Assembly (NCBI GenBank): GCA_023957235.1
Contig: JAMLHI010000001.1
Span: forward strand, 186,001 to 250,000
DNA: 64,000 nt
Origin: Chitinophagales bacterium
Lineage (GTDB): Bacteria; Bacteroidota; Bacteroidia; Chitinophagales; JADIYW01
Direction of reading: 5' to 3'
Of the stretch, positions 1-8,150 are shown in pieces. Every line of letters begins with the position of its first letter. Position 1 is the first letter of the stretch. Under the pieces are notes generated by a model. It was not told the origin of the DNA and did no database searches. It saw only the letters and a program-made list of their open reading frames with translations. The translations under genes were made by a program, and so were the position numbers.

Positions 1-127
1 ATCCCACTTCAAGCAGATCACCATGTACATAAGGGACAGCGAGATAATAAGCTTTTTTAAGCCTATGATGGATAGGCCCTTCAGCAATATCAGTTTCAGA
101 TGTGATTTCAGTTGAGTAAATCGTCAT
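1..127 (-). CDS. Class I SAM-dependent methyltransferase, N-terminus only
   Basis: The gene runs off the left edge; only the first 42 residues are visible, starting at the ATG whose complement is at 125-127. They end in LLEVG, preceded by an AYYLAVPYVHGD stretch. This is the usual lead-in to motif I (the glycine-rich SAM-binding loop) of class I methyltransferases that begin by placing the substrate and then 'LLDVGCG'. The gene lies 18 bases downstream of the DUF2723 gene on the same strand, so the two are probably cotranscribed. The substrate cannot be inferred from this fragment. The family call rests on one motif. Confidence 0.6.
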   Translation of the reverse strand, partial: MTIYSTEITSETDIAEGPIHHRLKKAYYLAVPYVHGDLLEVG

Positions 128-145
128 AAAAGTTTATTTAGTCAT

Positions 146-3100
146 TTATTCGGCACCGAACAAGTTAGGAGTAGCATCTTTAGCAGACACTAAATCCGGG
201 AATTTTTCATCCAATAATTTATTTAGCTTATCGTCCTGATAGATATCAGCAAACTGTTCTAAAGACTTCACAAGGTCTTTAGCTGCTTCATATTCACCTT
301 GGAATTTCCTAGAAAAATCATTGGATAGCTTATAAAATCTATAACAATCAGCTAAGTCTTTTATATAAAGCGTATAAATTTTTTCAGCTTTGGCTTTATC
401 TCCATTCCTAAAATACAAGTCTATCCATCTAATATTGTAATAATTAAAGAAGCTATTATAAGGAGAATAATAAGGAGCATTGACATAAGAAAATTTGTCA
501 TCAACCTGATTTAATATTTTCAATGCCTCCTCTTTCTTGCCTTTCAAAGTCAAATCTTCCGCTAATTTCAAGTGAGTCATTTTGGAAAGATTCATTAGTC
601 GAGCACTATTCTCATCTACATACATTTCATGCTTGTCAATATTGCCATATTTGAATTTATTTTCAACAATATCAGCAGAACGAGTATCATTCACGGCTAT
701 ATTTCCTCTAACATTCTCTTCAAATCTGATAGGCAAAAACCTATACATCATCCCTTCTTGAATCAGATATTTGTCAAGTCCTAAATATTTAGAAGCAGGT
801 GTAGTATTTGAAAAACAAATCGGTCTCGTCCAATCCCCACTAGCTACCAGCATCAAAAGAGCTAGTTCGTCTTTCATGACAACTTCTCTAGGCAATTCCC
901 AGTAGAGGGTATCTTCCACAAACTCTTCCAATCCATCAGGGATAATTCCTGCCTTAAGCACGGCTTCTCTATCTACAGGAATCATTAATTTGGTGGTAGG
1001 GAAATAGTTGACTCTTTCTCCACTTTGAACTGTCAACTTAGTTGCAGGATTATCACTAGTTACAAAACGCATCACTTTTCTGATATCAGCATATTCATTA
1101 TCTCTGACGATTTGACCTTGCGTATTGACTAAAGTATATATTCTATTATCTCCTAAATAAGTGTTGGGTAAGAAAGCATCAAAGAAAGGTAAAGGCTCAG
1201 ACTTGTTAGCCTTGCGCTTCATGCCATTGATATACCAATCTATCTGCAACAAACTTGTATTCATGACTCTCACATCTGTACGTATTCCATCTACTTCCTG
1301 AGCATACCATAGTGGATATGTGTCATTGTCACCTGAAGTGATTAAAATAGAATTTGGAGGACAAGATTCGAGATAGTTAGAGGCAAAATCTCTAGCCATA
1401 TATCTGCCATTTCTATTATGGTCATTATAATTTTCTTTGCCCATTATCAGAGGCACTAGTGCCAGTCCTGCTAATGTCAGACCGACAGACAATAATACTT
1501 TAGGCAATTTGACTTGTTTCAAACTATCATAAGCTGCCGCTACTGCAAGACCTATCCATATACAAAAGGTCATAAATGAACCTACATAGACATAATCCCT
1601 TTCTCTAGGTTCCCTAGGTGGAGAATTAAAATATATCACTAAGAATACTCCAGTAATCAAAAATAAGAAACCAAAGACAATAGCATCCTTATTATTCTTT
1701 TTAATCATAAAAGCTAGACCAAACAGACCAAATAAGAATGGTAGTAAATAATATTTATTTCTGGCTTTCTGATGTTCTATCTGAGCCGGGAGACCCTTTT
1801 GGCTTCCCAATCGAATATCATCTATAAAGGATATTCCACTGATCCAGTCTCCATTAATTTTTTGATTTTCAAATGTGCCTTGATAATCATCTTGACGACC
1901 GGAGAAATTCCACATGAAATATCTCCAATACATATACCCAAACTGATAGTTGAAAAAATAAGCTAAGTTGTCAGCAAAAGTAGGAGATCCATAAAAATTA
2001 GCCCAATACTGATACATTTTTTCAGAGGCTTCACCATCATTAGTCGGTGCCATTCTTGGGAACAACACTTTATCTTCCTGACGATATACCGGCGTTGATC
2101 TTGTTCCTTTGACAACATAAGATTGAGTAGCAGTATCCTGACTATAATAATCACCTGCTTTTTCATAAGAAATAGGGTTACTATTATATAAAGGACCACT
2201 CAGTAATGGCCTATCACCATATTGCTCACGATTCAGATAAGACATCAAGCTGAAAATATCTTTGGGCGCATTCATATCAATCGGAGTATGAGCAGCGGCT
2301 CTAATAGGCACCATTAAATAAGATGAGAAACCTACCATAATCATGAATAAACTCACAAAAGCCATCTGTAATCCAGAGTGACGATATCGATGAGAAACAT
2401 AAATACCTGCCACCAAAAAAGAAATAAACACTAGATAGGTCAGTAATACACCAGAATTAAAAGGAAGTCCTAATGAGTTAACCAATAACAACTCCACTTT
2501 TGAAGCTACTAGAGAGAGCAACTGAATAATACCGACTTGAACTATGCCTAAGAATATAAAACCAACAAAGAAGGCAACAATAAACCCTCTCAGTGTCGGT
2601 TTGTATTTTTTGAAATAATAAATCAAGACAGCTACAGGAATCACTAATAAACTCAATAAATGCACTCCTATAGACAAGCCTACTAAATAGGCAGTAAAGA
2701 CTAACCAACGATTGGCATATTTATCGTTAATAGAATTTTCCCATCTCACTACTGCCCATAATACAATGGCAATGAAGAAAGTGGACATAGCATACACCTC
2801 TCCTTCTACTGCCGAAAACCATATTGTATCGCTAAAAGTACAAGCCAATGCACCTACCCAAGCAGAACCTTGAATAGCTATCACTCTATCCAATGACAAT
2901 GTTTCACCTTCTTGAGTTAAGAATTTTTTTGCAATACTTGTGATGATCCAATACAGAAATAAAACAGATAATGCGGTAAACAATGCAGAACTAATATTGA
3001 TTGCAAATGCTACTTGAGAAGGATCGGATGCAAATAATGAAAAGACTCTATTGACTATTAAGAAAAGTGGTGCTCCTGGAGGATGTACGACCTGCAGTTT

Positions 3101-3238
3101 ATATGCTCCAGAAATAAATTCCCCACAATCCCACAAACTTGCTGTGGACTCAGCTGTACTAGCATATACTGCGAAAGCAATAGCAAAAACTACCCAGCCG
3201 TTGATATTATTGATCCAATTGTAAGTCTTTTGATTCAT
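146..3238 (-). CDS. DUF2723 / GT117-type polytopic membrane glycosyltransferase
   Basis: A 1030-residue protein with an N-terminal multi-pass membrane region (about residues 15-330 and 500-610) and a large soluble C-terminal part with helical, TPR-like spacing near residues 880-1010. The N-terminus carries the DUF2723 signature: an acidic pair in WDCGEF followed by KLQVVHPPGAP, which resembles the first luminal loop of protein O-mannosyltransferase-like GT-C enzymes. Families of this type are widespread in Bacteroidota and have been linked to glycan transfer to exported proteins; the exact donor and acceptor here are unknown. A TAnnTTTG box lies just upstream, and a methyltransferase gene follows 18 bases downstream. 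The family call is secure and the catalytic role is inferred. Confidence 0.85.
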   Translation of the reverse strand: MNQKTYNWINNINGWVVFAIAFAVYASTAESTASLWDCGEFISGAYKLQVVHPPGAPLFLIVNRVFSLFASDPSQVAFAINISSALFTALSVLFLYWIITSIAKKFLTQEGETLSLDRVIAIQGSAWVGALACTFSDTIWFSAVEGEVYAMSTFFIAIVLWAVVRWENSINDKYANRWLVFTAYLVGLSIGVHLLSLLVIPVAVLIYYFKKYKPTLRGFIVAFFVGFIFLGIVQVGIIQLLSLVASKVELLLVNSLGLPFNSGVLLTYLVFISFLVAGIYVSHRYRHSGLQMAFVSLFMIMVGFSSYLMVPIRAAAHTPIDMNAPKDIFSLMSYLNREQYGDRPLLSGPLYNSNPISYEKAGDYYSQDTATQSYVVKGTRSTPVYRQEDKVLFPRMAPTNDGEASEKMYQYWANFYGSPTFADNLAYFFNYQFGYMYWRYFMWNFSGRQDDYQGTFENQKINGDWISGISFIDDIRLGSQKGLPAQIEHQKARNKYYLLPFLFGLFGLAFMIKKNNKDAIVFGFLFLITGVFLVIYFNSPPREPRERDYVYVGSFMTFCIWIGLAVAAAYDSLKQVKLPKVLLSVGLTLAGLALVPLIMGKENYNDHNRNGRYMARDFASNYLESCPPNSILITSGDNDTYPLWYAQEVDGIRTDVRVMNTSLLQIDWYINGMKRKANKSEPLPFFDAFLPNTYLGDNRIYTLVNTQGQIVRDNEYADIRKVMRFVTSDNPATKLTVQSGERVNYFPTTKLMIPVDREAVLKAGIIPDGLEEFVEDTLYWELPREVVMKDELALLMLVASGDWTRPICFSNTTPASKYLGLDKYLIQEGMMYRFLPIRFEENVRGNIAVNDTRSADIVENKFKYGNIDKHEMYVDENSARLMNLSKMTHLKLAEDLTLKGKKEEALKILNQVDDKFSYVNAPYYSPYNSFFNYYNIRWIDLYFRNGDKAKAEKIYTLYIKDLADCYRFYKLSNDFSRKFQGEYEAAKDLVKSLEQFADIYQDDKLNKLLDEKFPDLVSAKDATPNLFGAE

Positions 3239-3258
3239 TCAGAAATATTATTTAAGGA

Positions 3259-3266
3259 CAAATGTA
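3259..3266 (-). promoter_or_regulatory. Candidate -7 promoter box for the DUF2723 gene
   Basis: TACATTTG on the minus strand matches the Bacteroidota -7 consensus TAnnTTTG and lies about 20 bases before the start codon. No convincing -33 TTG is seen at the usual 19-21 base spacing, so the call rests on one box and its position. Confidence 0.4.
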
Positions 3267-3493
3267 AAAAATAAAAGCATTGAAGATAAGGAAGCATCCA
3301 CTAATCTATAATAATCCTCCAATTTTATTCACTGAAATTTAAGTTTTTTTGAATATCAGGATATTAACTAGAATTTCACTAACAAAAACACAACTCCGAC
3401 TATCTATTTTACTAATTATCAAGCTACTAAAATATTGATTAGAAAAATTTTGAAATCTAAATCAAGAAAATCTAGCAAAAATTATCATTCTTT

Positions 3494-3524
3494 TTTGGAA
3501 TCATAAGAAAACAGATTATCTTTG
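3494..3524 (+). promoter_or_regulatory. Bacteroidota promoter for tRNA-Gln (-33 TTTG, -7 TATCTTTG)
   Basis: TTTG at 3494-3497 and TATCTTTG at 3517-3524 are separated by 19 bases, matching the -33/-7 architecture used by the Bacteroidota primary sigma factor. Transcription would begin a few bases before the mature tRNA 5' end at 3538. This is the best-formed promoter in the window. Confidence 0.7.
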
Positions 3525-3537
3525 CACCCACAAAGCC

Positions 3538-3610
3538 TGTCGCATGGTGTAACTGGCAACACGTCAGATTTTGGTTCTGAAGAGTCTAGGTTCGAGACCT
3601 AGTGCGACAA
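3538..3610 (+). tRNA. tRNA-Gln (anticodon TTG)
   Basis: The sequence folds as a cloverleaf. The acceptor stem pairs TGTCGCA (3538-3544) with TGCGACA (3603-3609), with discriminator A at 3610. A five-pair anticodon stem TCAGA/TCTGA encloses a seven-base loop TTTTGGT with anticodon TTG. The T-arm carries GGTTCGAGACC. CCA is not encoded. It has its own promoter upstream and a strong terminator immediately downstream, so it is a single-gene unit. A separate Gln tRNA fits the presence of gatA in this window only if the organism also uses the indirect amidation route for Asn or Gln; that cannot be decided here. Confidence 0.95.
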
Positions 3611-3612
3611 CT

Positions 3613-3652
3613 AAAGCGTAAGTAGTTAGTAATTAACCACTTACGCTTTTTT
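3613..3652 (+). terminator. Rho-independent terminator after tRNA-Gln
   Basis: The arms AAGCGTAAGT (from 3614) and ACTTACGCTT (ending near 3648) form a long stem around a short A/T loop, followed by a T run at 3647-3652. It begins three bases after the tRNA discriminator. Confidence 0.85.
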
Positions 3653-3752
3653 ATTGGCTGCCAATTTGATTTAAAAATTTGTAAGCCAAGTATCTTTTTT
3701 ATAATTCATGGTGATTTATCCGTTCAATGTGTTAGGATGACAGTAGTAGGAT

Positions 3753-3984
3753 GTCATGCGTTCATTGAGTGCTTCGACAAAGGCTCAGCAACCACTTGTC
3801 GAAATGAGCATCTATATAGAATAAAGTATAGGAATGAGATTCTTTCAGAATGACAGAGAGGGAATATAATTGTACGCGGTTGTCATGCTGTAAGCATCTA
3901 TAAGAATACAATCTAGAAATGAGATTCTTACAGCATGACATTCTTCCTCTGTCATTCTGAAAGAATCTCATCTATACTGTACCA
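3753..3984. repeat. Cluster of interspersed hairpin repeats (three units)
   Basis: It contains a 102-base long-form unit (3753-3854), a 58-base short unit (3882-3939) and a truncated inverted unit (3951-3984). Units begin GTCAT and end ATGAC. Each carries a small palindrome near each end, for example ATGCT-gta-AGCAT and ATTCT-ttc-AGAAT. The same family recurs at 6997-7280 and 32127-32994. Bases 3753-3814 are a perfect inverted copy of 7130-7191. No coding capacity is apparent. Similar short palindromic intergenic elements are common in Bacteroidota genomes. Confidence 0.85.
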
Positions 3985-4170
3985 TTAATGAAAATTATAT
4001 CTTATTGATTTGTAAATATTTGCAAACGAATATAAAGTAGTGAAATAGATTATTTCATTACTTTATGCATTTATTAAAAAAAACATTTATTTTTTAACAA
4101 TTAATAGTTGTATAGTATAAAATATTATACTTAAATTATGCTCAGTTATAACAATATGAATTAAAATTAA

Positions 4171-4523
4171 ATAAATAAGTATCTCTTTTTACCATTCATT
4201 TATTTCTTCACTAGCTTGATTTCTTATCCAATTCAAGCGCAAGATTTTATTGTCGAAGCCTCCAAAGTCGGCGTGATGAGCAACACTTTTTTGACAGGTG
4301 TGAGAGATTTGAATCTCAAACATAGTAGTGGATGGGTCAATAATCTCGGCACTATCACAGTATCACGCCATATCACTAATATTGGTATCATATCACAGGA
4401 CAGCAAATGCCCATCATCAAAGACAAGTAATCTATTAACATACAATATCTACCATCAGGAATGTATCTTCTGAAAATTAAAATTGGAGACAATACCAAAA
4501 TCTTCAAATTAGAAAAGTTATAA
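4171..4523 (+). pseudogene. Decayed T9SS cargo protein (signal peptide plus type A sorting-tail remnant)
   Basis: Reading from 4171 gives a complete signal peptide (NKYLFLPFIYFF, then a run ending IQAQ before the mature start DF), but the expected ATG is ATA, so the start codon appears lost. The frame continues with a polar, strand-like stretch containing SSGWVNNLGTITVS and stops at 4473. In another frame, MPIIKDK, an in-frame TAA at 4428, then SINIQYLPSGMYLLKIK and FKLEKL (stop 4521-4523) reproduce a T9SS type A C-terminal sorting domain ('LPSGxYxLKI ... KLxKL'). The pieces imply an exported, surface-anchored protein that has lost its start, most of its body and its reading frame. It lies 34 bases upstream of the S74 gene. 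Confidence 0.7.
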
Positions 4524-4557
4524 TACAACTCTTTATCACTACATAAAACCAAATAAA

Positions 4558-6834
4558 ATGAAAGCAGTTATACATACAAGGCACAATACTTATTGCCTTA
4601 TTATGTTGCTGTTGATACTGATCAGTTCGCCTGTACTAGCACAGGTAGGTATCAATAGCAATGGAGCTTCACCAGATACTTCGGCGGGCTTGGATGTCAA
4701 CTATAACAACAAAGGCTTTTTACTTCCTCGTGTAGCCTTGACATCTATGACCGATGCGGCTACGATTGCTACGCCAGCGACATCCTTATTGGTGTATAAT
4801 ACTTCTAATCTTGGAGGTCTAAGTCCTGGATTTTATTACAACTCAGGTACACCGATAGCACCTCTCTGGTTGAGATTGCTGACACCCGATGTAGCCAATG
4901 CCTGGCTACTGACAGGCAATGCCGGGACAGTGGATGGTACAAATTTTATTGGGACGACTGATAGTGTACCCCTCAATTTCAGAGTCAACAACCAAAAGGC
5001 AGGGCGGATAGAAAACAGCATCCTTGGAAATACATTCTTAGGCTACCAAGCTGGTACTCAAACGGCTACAGACAGACAAAATGTGGGTGTGGGTTATCAA
5101 GCCTTATACAGCAACACCACAGGAGCAGCCAACACCGCCAATGGCTATCAAGCATTATATAGCAATACCACAGGATACTACAACACCGCCAATGGGAGTC
5201 GAGCATTATTCTCCAACACCTCAGGAAGTTCCAACACCGCCATTGGCTACCAAGCATTATGGTACAACACCTCAGGAAGCTCCAACACCGCCAATGGGAG
5301 GCATGCTTTATTCTATAACACCACAGGAAGCTCCAATACCGCCAATGGAATGTATGCCTTATACCATAACACTATAGGAAACTGGAATGTCGCCAATGGA
5401 ATGCTTGCATTATACAGCAATACTACAGGAAGCAACAATATTGCCATCGGCAAAGCTGCATTATTTAGTAACACAAATGGTAGTGATATAATTGCCATAG
5501 GTGATTCAGCACTTTATAATAATTTAGTCTCGACAAATACAGCGCTAGGTTCAAAAGCACTTCTTTCTAACACCACAGGAAGTTCCAACACCGCCACTGG
5601 CTACCAAGCATTATATTTCAACACCACAGGATACTACAACACCGCCACTGGATATCAAGCCTTATACAGCAACACCACTGGGTTCTGGAACACCGCCACT
5701 GGGTATCAAGCCTTATTTTACAACACCACTGGATACTGGAACGTCGCCAATGGTTATCAAGCCTTATATAGCAACACCACAGGAAACACCAACACCGCCA
5801 ATGGAAATGGAGCATTAAGAAGCAACACCACAGGAAACTCCAACGCCGCCAATGGGACGTATGCCTTATACAGCAATACTACAGGAAACTCCAACACCGC
5901 TAATGGGTATCGAGCATTAAGGAGCAACACCACAGGAAGCTCCAACACCGCTACTGGGATTGAAGCCTTATACAATAACACCACAGGATACGAAAACACC
6001 GCCAATGGTGCTGGAGCCTTATACAGTAATACCACGGGATACGAAAACACCGCCAATGGAATTCAAGCCTTATACAGCAACACCACAGGAAGATACAACA
6101 CCGCCAATGGAATTCAAGCCTTATACAGCAACACCACAGGAGAAAACAACACCGCCAATGGGTATCGAGCATTATTTGGCAACTCCACAGGACGCTCCAA
6201 CACCGCTACTGGGATTGATGCCTTATACAATAACACCACAGGAAGCTTCAACACTGCCATAGGATACTGGGCAGATGTATCACCTGGATCTTTGACCAAT
6301 GCCACAGCCATCGGTTATAATGCTAAAGTAGATGCGAGCAATAAAGTGAGAATTGGGAATGCTGGGGTAAGTAGTATCGGTGGACAAGTGACTTGGACCG
6401 CTTTTTCTGATGAGCGTATCAAAAATGATATCCAATATGACAATGTACCCGGATTGGCTTTTATCAAGTTGCTCCGACCAGCTACCTACCACTTTAGCAC
6501 TTCTAAAAGCAATCAGCTTTTAGGTATCATAGATACAACGGACTGGGAAGGCAAATACGACATAGAAAAAATACAGTTTAGCGGATTTATAGCCCAAGAG
6601 GTAGAAGCTGCCGCTGCACAAATACATTATGACTTTAGTGGAGTGGATAAAAGTGGCAGTATCATGGGGCTGCGCTATGCAGAGTTTACTGTGCCTTTAG
6701 TCAAAGCGGTACAGGAACTCAGTGTTGAAAATGAAAAACTAAAAGCTGAAAGTGAAATGCTCAAAGCCAAAAATGAGGAACTCGAAAAGCGATTAGCTAA
6801 AGTGGAGATATTGTTGTTCAATAATGGAAAATAG
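4558..6834 (+). CDS. Exported repeat protein with C-terminal S74 (endosialidase chaperone) domain
   Basis: A 758-residue protein. Residues 1-29 form a signal peptide ending VLAQ. Residues 30-110 carry the Bacteroidota surface-protein opening (VGINSNGASPDTSAGLDVN, GFLLPRV). Residues 175-580 are 24 tandem repeats of consensus NTANGYQALYSNTTGSS. Residues 613-720 form a peptidase S74 intramolecular chaperone starting SDERIK, so Ser617 and Lys622 are the likely self-cleavage dyad, with GFIAQEVE as a second conserved motif. Residues 715-750 are a heptad coiled coil (ENEKLKAESEMLKAKNEELEKRL). S74 domains help fibrous trimers fold and then cleave themselves off, so a trimeric surface fibre is the expected product. 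No phage genes surround it. The anchoring mode is unknown because no sorting tail is visible. Confidence 0.85.
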   Translation: MKAVIHTRHNTYCLIMLLLILISSPVLAQVGINSNGASPDTSAGLDVNYNNKGFLLPRVALTSMTDAATIATPATSLLVYNTSNLGGLSPGFYYNSGTPIAPLWLRLLTPDVANAWLLTGNAGTVDGTNFIGTTDSVPLNFRVNNQKAGRIENSILGNTFLGYQAGTQTATDRQNVGVGYQALYSNTTGAANTANGYQALYSNTTGYYNTANGSRALFSNTSGSSNTAIGYQALWYNTSGSSNTANGRHALFYNTTGSSNTANGMYALYHNTIGNWNVANGMLALYSNTTGSNNIAIGKAALFSNTNGSDIIAIGDSALYNNLVSTNTALGSKALLSNTTGSSNTATGYQALYFNTTGYYNTATGYQALYSNTTGFWNTATGYQALFYNTTGYWNVANGYQALYSNTTGNTNTANGNGALRSNTTGNSNAANGTYALYSNTTGNSNTANGYRALRSNTTGSSNTATGIEALYNNTTGYENTANGAGALYSNTTGYENTANGIQALYSNTTGRYNTANGIQALYSNTTGENNTANGYRALFGNSTGRSNTATGIDALYNNTTGSFNTAIGYWADVSPGSLTNATAIGYNAKVDASNKVRIGNAGVSSIGGQVTWTAFSDERIKNDIQYDNVPGLAFIKLLRPATYHFSTSKSNQLLGIIDTTDWEGKYDIEKIQFSGFIAQEVEAAAAQIHYDFSGVDKSGSIMGLRYAEFTVPLVKAVQELSVENEKLKAESEMLKAKNEELEKRLAKVEILLFNNGK
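5080..6297 (+). repeat. 51-bp tandem repeats, 24 units, inside the S74 gene
   Basis: Twenty-two units are 17 codons long and two (the ninth and the last) are 16, filling codons 175-580 exactly. Conserved positions are the N-T-A-x-G opening, A-L at positions 8-9 and N-T-T-G at 12-15; positions 6-7 and 16-17 vary. Many units keep near-identical DNA (AACACCGCCAATGG, AGCAACACCACAGGA), so copy number may change by slippage or recombination. The repeats also create long spurious ORFs on both strands. Confidence 0.9.
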
Positions 6835-6870
6835 AGGAAGTTGATAGTATAATGGTATTTTTTCTTGTTG

Positions 6871-6917
6871 GCATCAGCTATCGAATCGTGGTCACATTGC
6901 ACGAAGAAAGTGTGATT
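6871..6917. repeat. Second interspersed repeat family, copy 1
   Basis: It contains a stretch with CGAATCGTGGTCACATTGC and GAAGAAAGTGTGATT. Its reverse complement aligns, with about seven mismatches or indels, to 32679-32725 (TCACGCTTCCTTCGTC, GACGATTCGATA). It lies about 35 bases after the S74 gene stop. Function unknown. Confidence 0.6.
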
Positions 6918-6996
6918 TCTTCTTTACAAGAAAGATTGGATTGCCTAGTACAAATGCTGACGAACAAGTAAAAAGAGAAATTGAAATGTGTGAATC

Positions 6997-7280
6997 ATAG
7001 ATGCTTACAGCATGACAACCACGTACAATTATATTCCCTCTCTGTCACCCTGTGGTCGCTGAGCAGTTCGATAAACTCACTGTACCACCTGCCGAAGCGT
7101 AAGGGTCTCATTCCTAGACTGTATTCTTATAGATGCTCATTTCGACAAGTGGTTGCTGAGCCTTTGTCGAAGCACTCAATGAACGCATGACATCTGTGTA
7201 AAATTGTCATTCTGAAAGAATCTCATCTATACTGTATTCTTATAGATGCTCATTTCGACAAGCTCAATGAACACATGACA
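6997..7280. repeat. Cluster of hairpin repeats, inverted relative to the 3.75-kb cluster
   Basis: At least three partial or long-form units of the GTCAT...ATGAC hairpin family. Bases 7130-7191 are the perfect inverted copy of 3753-3814. Bases 7136-7226 are a perfect 91-base inverted copy of 32353-32443. Variants include arms reading CACCCTG instead of CATTCTG. The cluster closes the accessory islet holding the S74 gene. Confidence 0.85.
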
Positions 7281-7286
7281 TCCTAC

Positions 7287-7350
7287 CACTGCTACATTGC
7301 ACGAAGAAAGTGTGATTGAATATTACACTATTACATTGCTTGCGCCATGA
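7287..7350. repeat. Second interspersed repeat family, copy 2
   Basis: It contains CATTGCACGAAGAAAGTGTG and then ACATTGCTTGCGCCATGAGG. Its reverse complement aligns to 32721-32790, where GGCGCAAGCAATGTAACAG is followed by the CACGCTTTCTTCGTC block. It ends about 65 bases before the MgtC-like start codon. Function unknown. Confidence 0.6.
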
Positions 7351-7416
7351 GGCAAAAAATCATTATTGAAACAAATTGTAATGTATCTATGTTCTTGTTA
7401 TGATAAACAATTGGAG

Positions 7417-8088
7417 ATGATCAATTGGAGTGAAATTGTTGTCCGTTTACTATTAGCAGCACTTTTTGGTGGATTTATTGGTTGGGAGAGAGAGCGTAAG
7501 GATTGGGCTGCCGGATTAAGAACTCACATGATGGTTTGTGTGGGTTCATGCCTCATTATGATAGTTTCTGCTTATGGTTTTGCAGATATTTTAGGTCGTA
7601 GTGATATTGATTTGGACCCTTCCCGAATTGCAGCTCAGGTTGTTAGTGGGATTGGTTTTTTGGGTGCTGGTGCAATTATTTTTTCCAAGCAAGGTACTGT
7701 TAGAGGTTTGACAACTGCTGCTGGGCTGTGGACTGTTGCAGGCATCGGATTGGCAACAGGTGGAGGTCTTTATTTTGCTGCAGGCTTGACTACCTTTATT
7801 GCTTTAGTGATTTTATGGGGAATTCAGCCTATAGAACAGCGATATTTTAAAAAATTTAGGCACATGACGCTGAGAATTATCGCCCAAAAGGAGATTCATC
7901 ACTCAGATTTATTAAAGAAAATATTGAGTTCAGAGAACTATAAAGTACAATCTTTCTCATTAGACAAAGAAGGAGATGATTTTGTTTTTATGATAGAAAT
8001 TGACAAGGTGGATATTGCCAAGCTAGATGAAATTGTTCAAAAGATTGAAAATGAAGAAGCTGTAAAAGAAGTTTTTTGGGCGAGATAA
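7417..8088 (+). CDS. MgtC/SapB family inner-membrane protein
   Basis: From the ATG at 7417 the protein has 223 residues. An N-terminal MgtC domain has about four membrane segments and the family motifs RLLLAALFGGFIGWERE, GLRTHMMVC, GIGFLGAGAI and VRGLTTAAGLW. A soluble C-terminal domain (about residue 145 on) resembles the ACT-like tail found in SapB-type members. MgtC homologues affect magnesium limitation and membrane potential through ATP synthase in some pathogens; the role here is not known. In-frame starts at 7366 (TTG) and 7381 (ATG) would add 17 or 12 residues unlike the family, so the third is preferred. The gene follows a repeat cluster and converges on the PKS gene. Confidence 0.85.
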   Translation: MINWSEIVVRLLLAALFGGFIGWERERKDWAAGLRTHMMVCVGSCLIMIVSAYGFADILGRSDIDLDPSRIAAQVVSGIGFLGAGAIIFSKQGTVRGLTTAAGLWTVAGIGLATGGGLYFAAGLTTFIALVILWGIQPIEQRYFKKFRHMTLRIIAQKEIHHSDLLKKILSSENYKVQSFSLDKEGDDFVFMIEIDKVDIAKLDEIVQKIENEEAVKEVFWAR

Positions 8089-8116
8089 GTTAGGTATTCA
8101 CCAATAATTGTATGGA

Positions 8117-8150
8117 TAAGGCTGCCTTTCTAGACAGCCTCTAATTTTAT
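8117..8150. terminator. Bidirectional terminator between MgtC-like gene and PKS gene
   Basis: AGGCTG (8119-8124) pairs with CAGCCT (8135-8140) around a partly paired loop, followed on the plus strand by CTAATTTTATT. It sits between two convergent stop codons only 58 bases apart. Confidence 0.55.

Noticed and set aside
4216-4473. Intact 85-codon gene
   Set aside because: The true signal peptide begins upstream at an ATA codon and the sorting tail lies in another frame, so it is a pseudogene fragment.
5080-6297. Possible CRISPR array from regularly spaced repeats
   Set aside because: The repeats are contiguous 17-codon units of a coding sequence, without unique spacers, and no cas genes are near.
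5066-6311. Several long ORFs on both strands inside the S74 gene
   Set aside because: They arise because the 51-base repeat lacks stops in other frames; the translations are low-complexity and follow the repeat exactly.
4558-6834. Prophage tail-fibre gene
   Set aside because: The S74 domain is shared with phage fibres, but the protein has a Sec signal and no phage gene occurs in the window.
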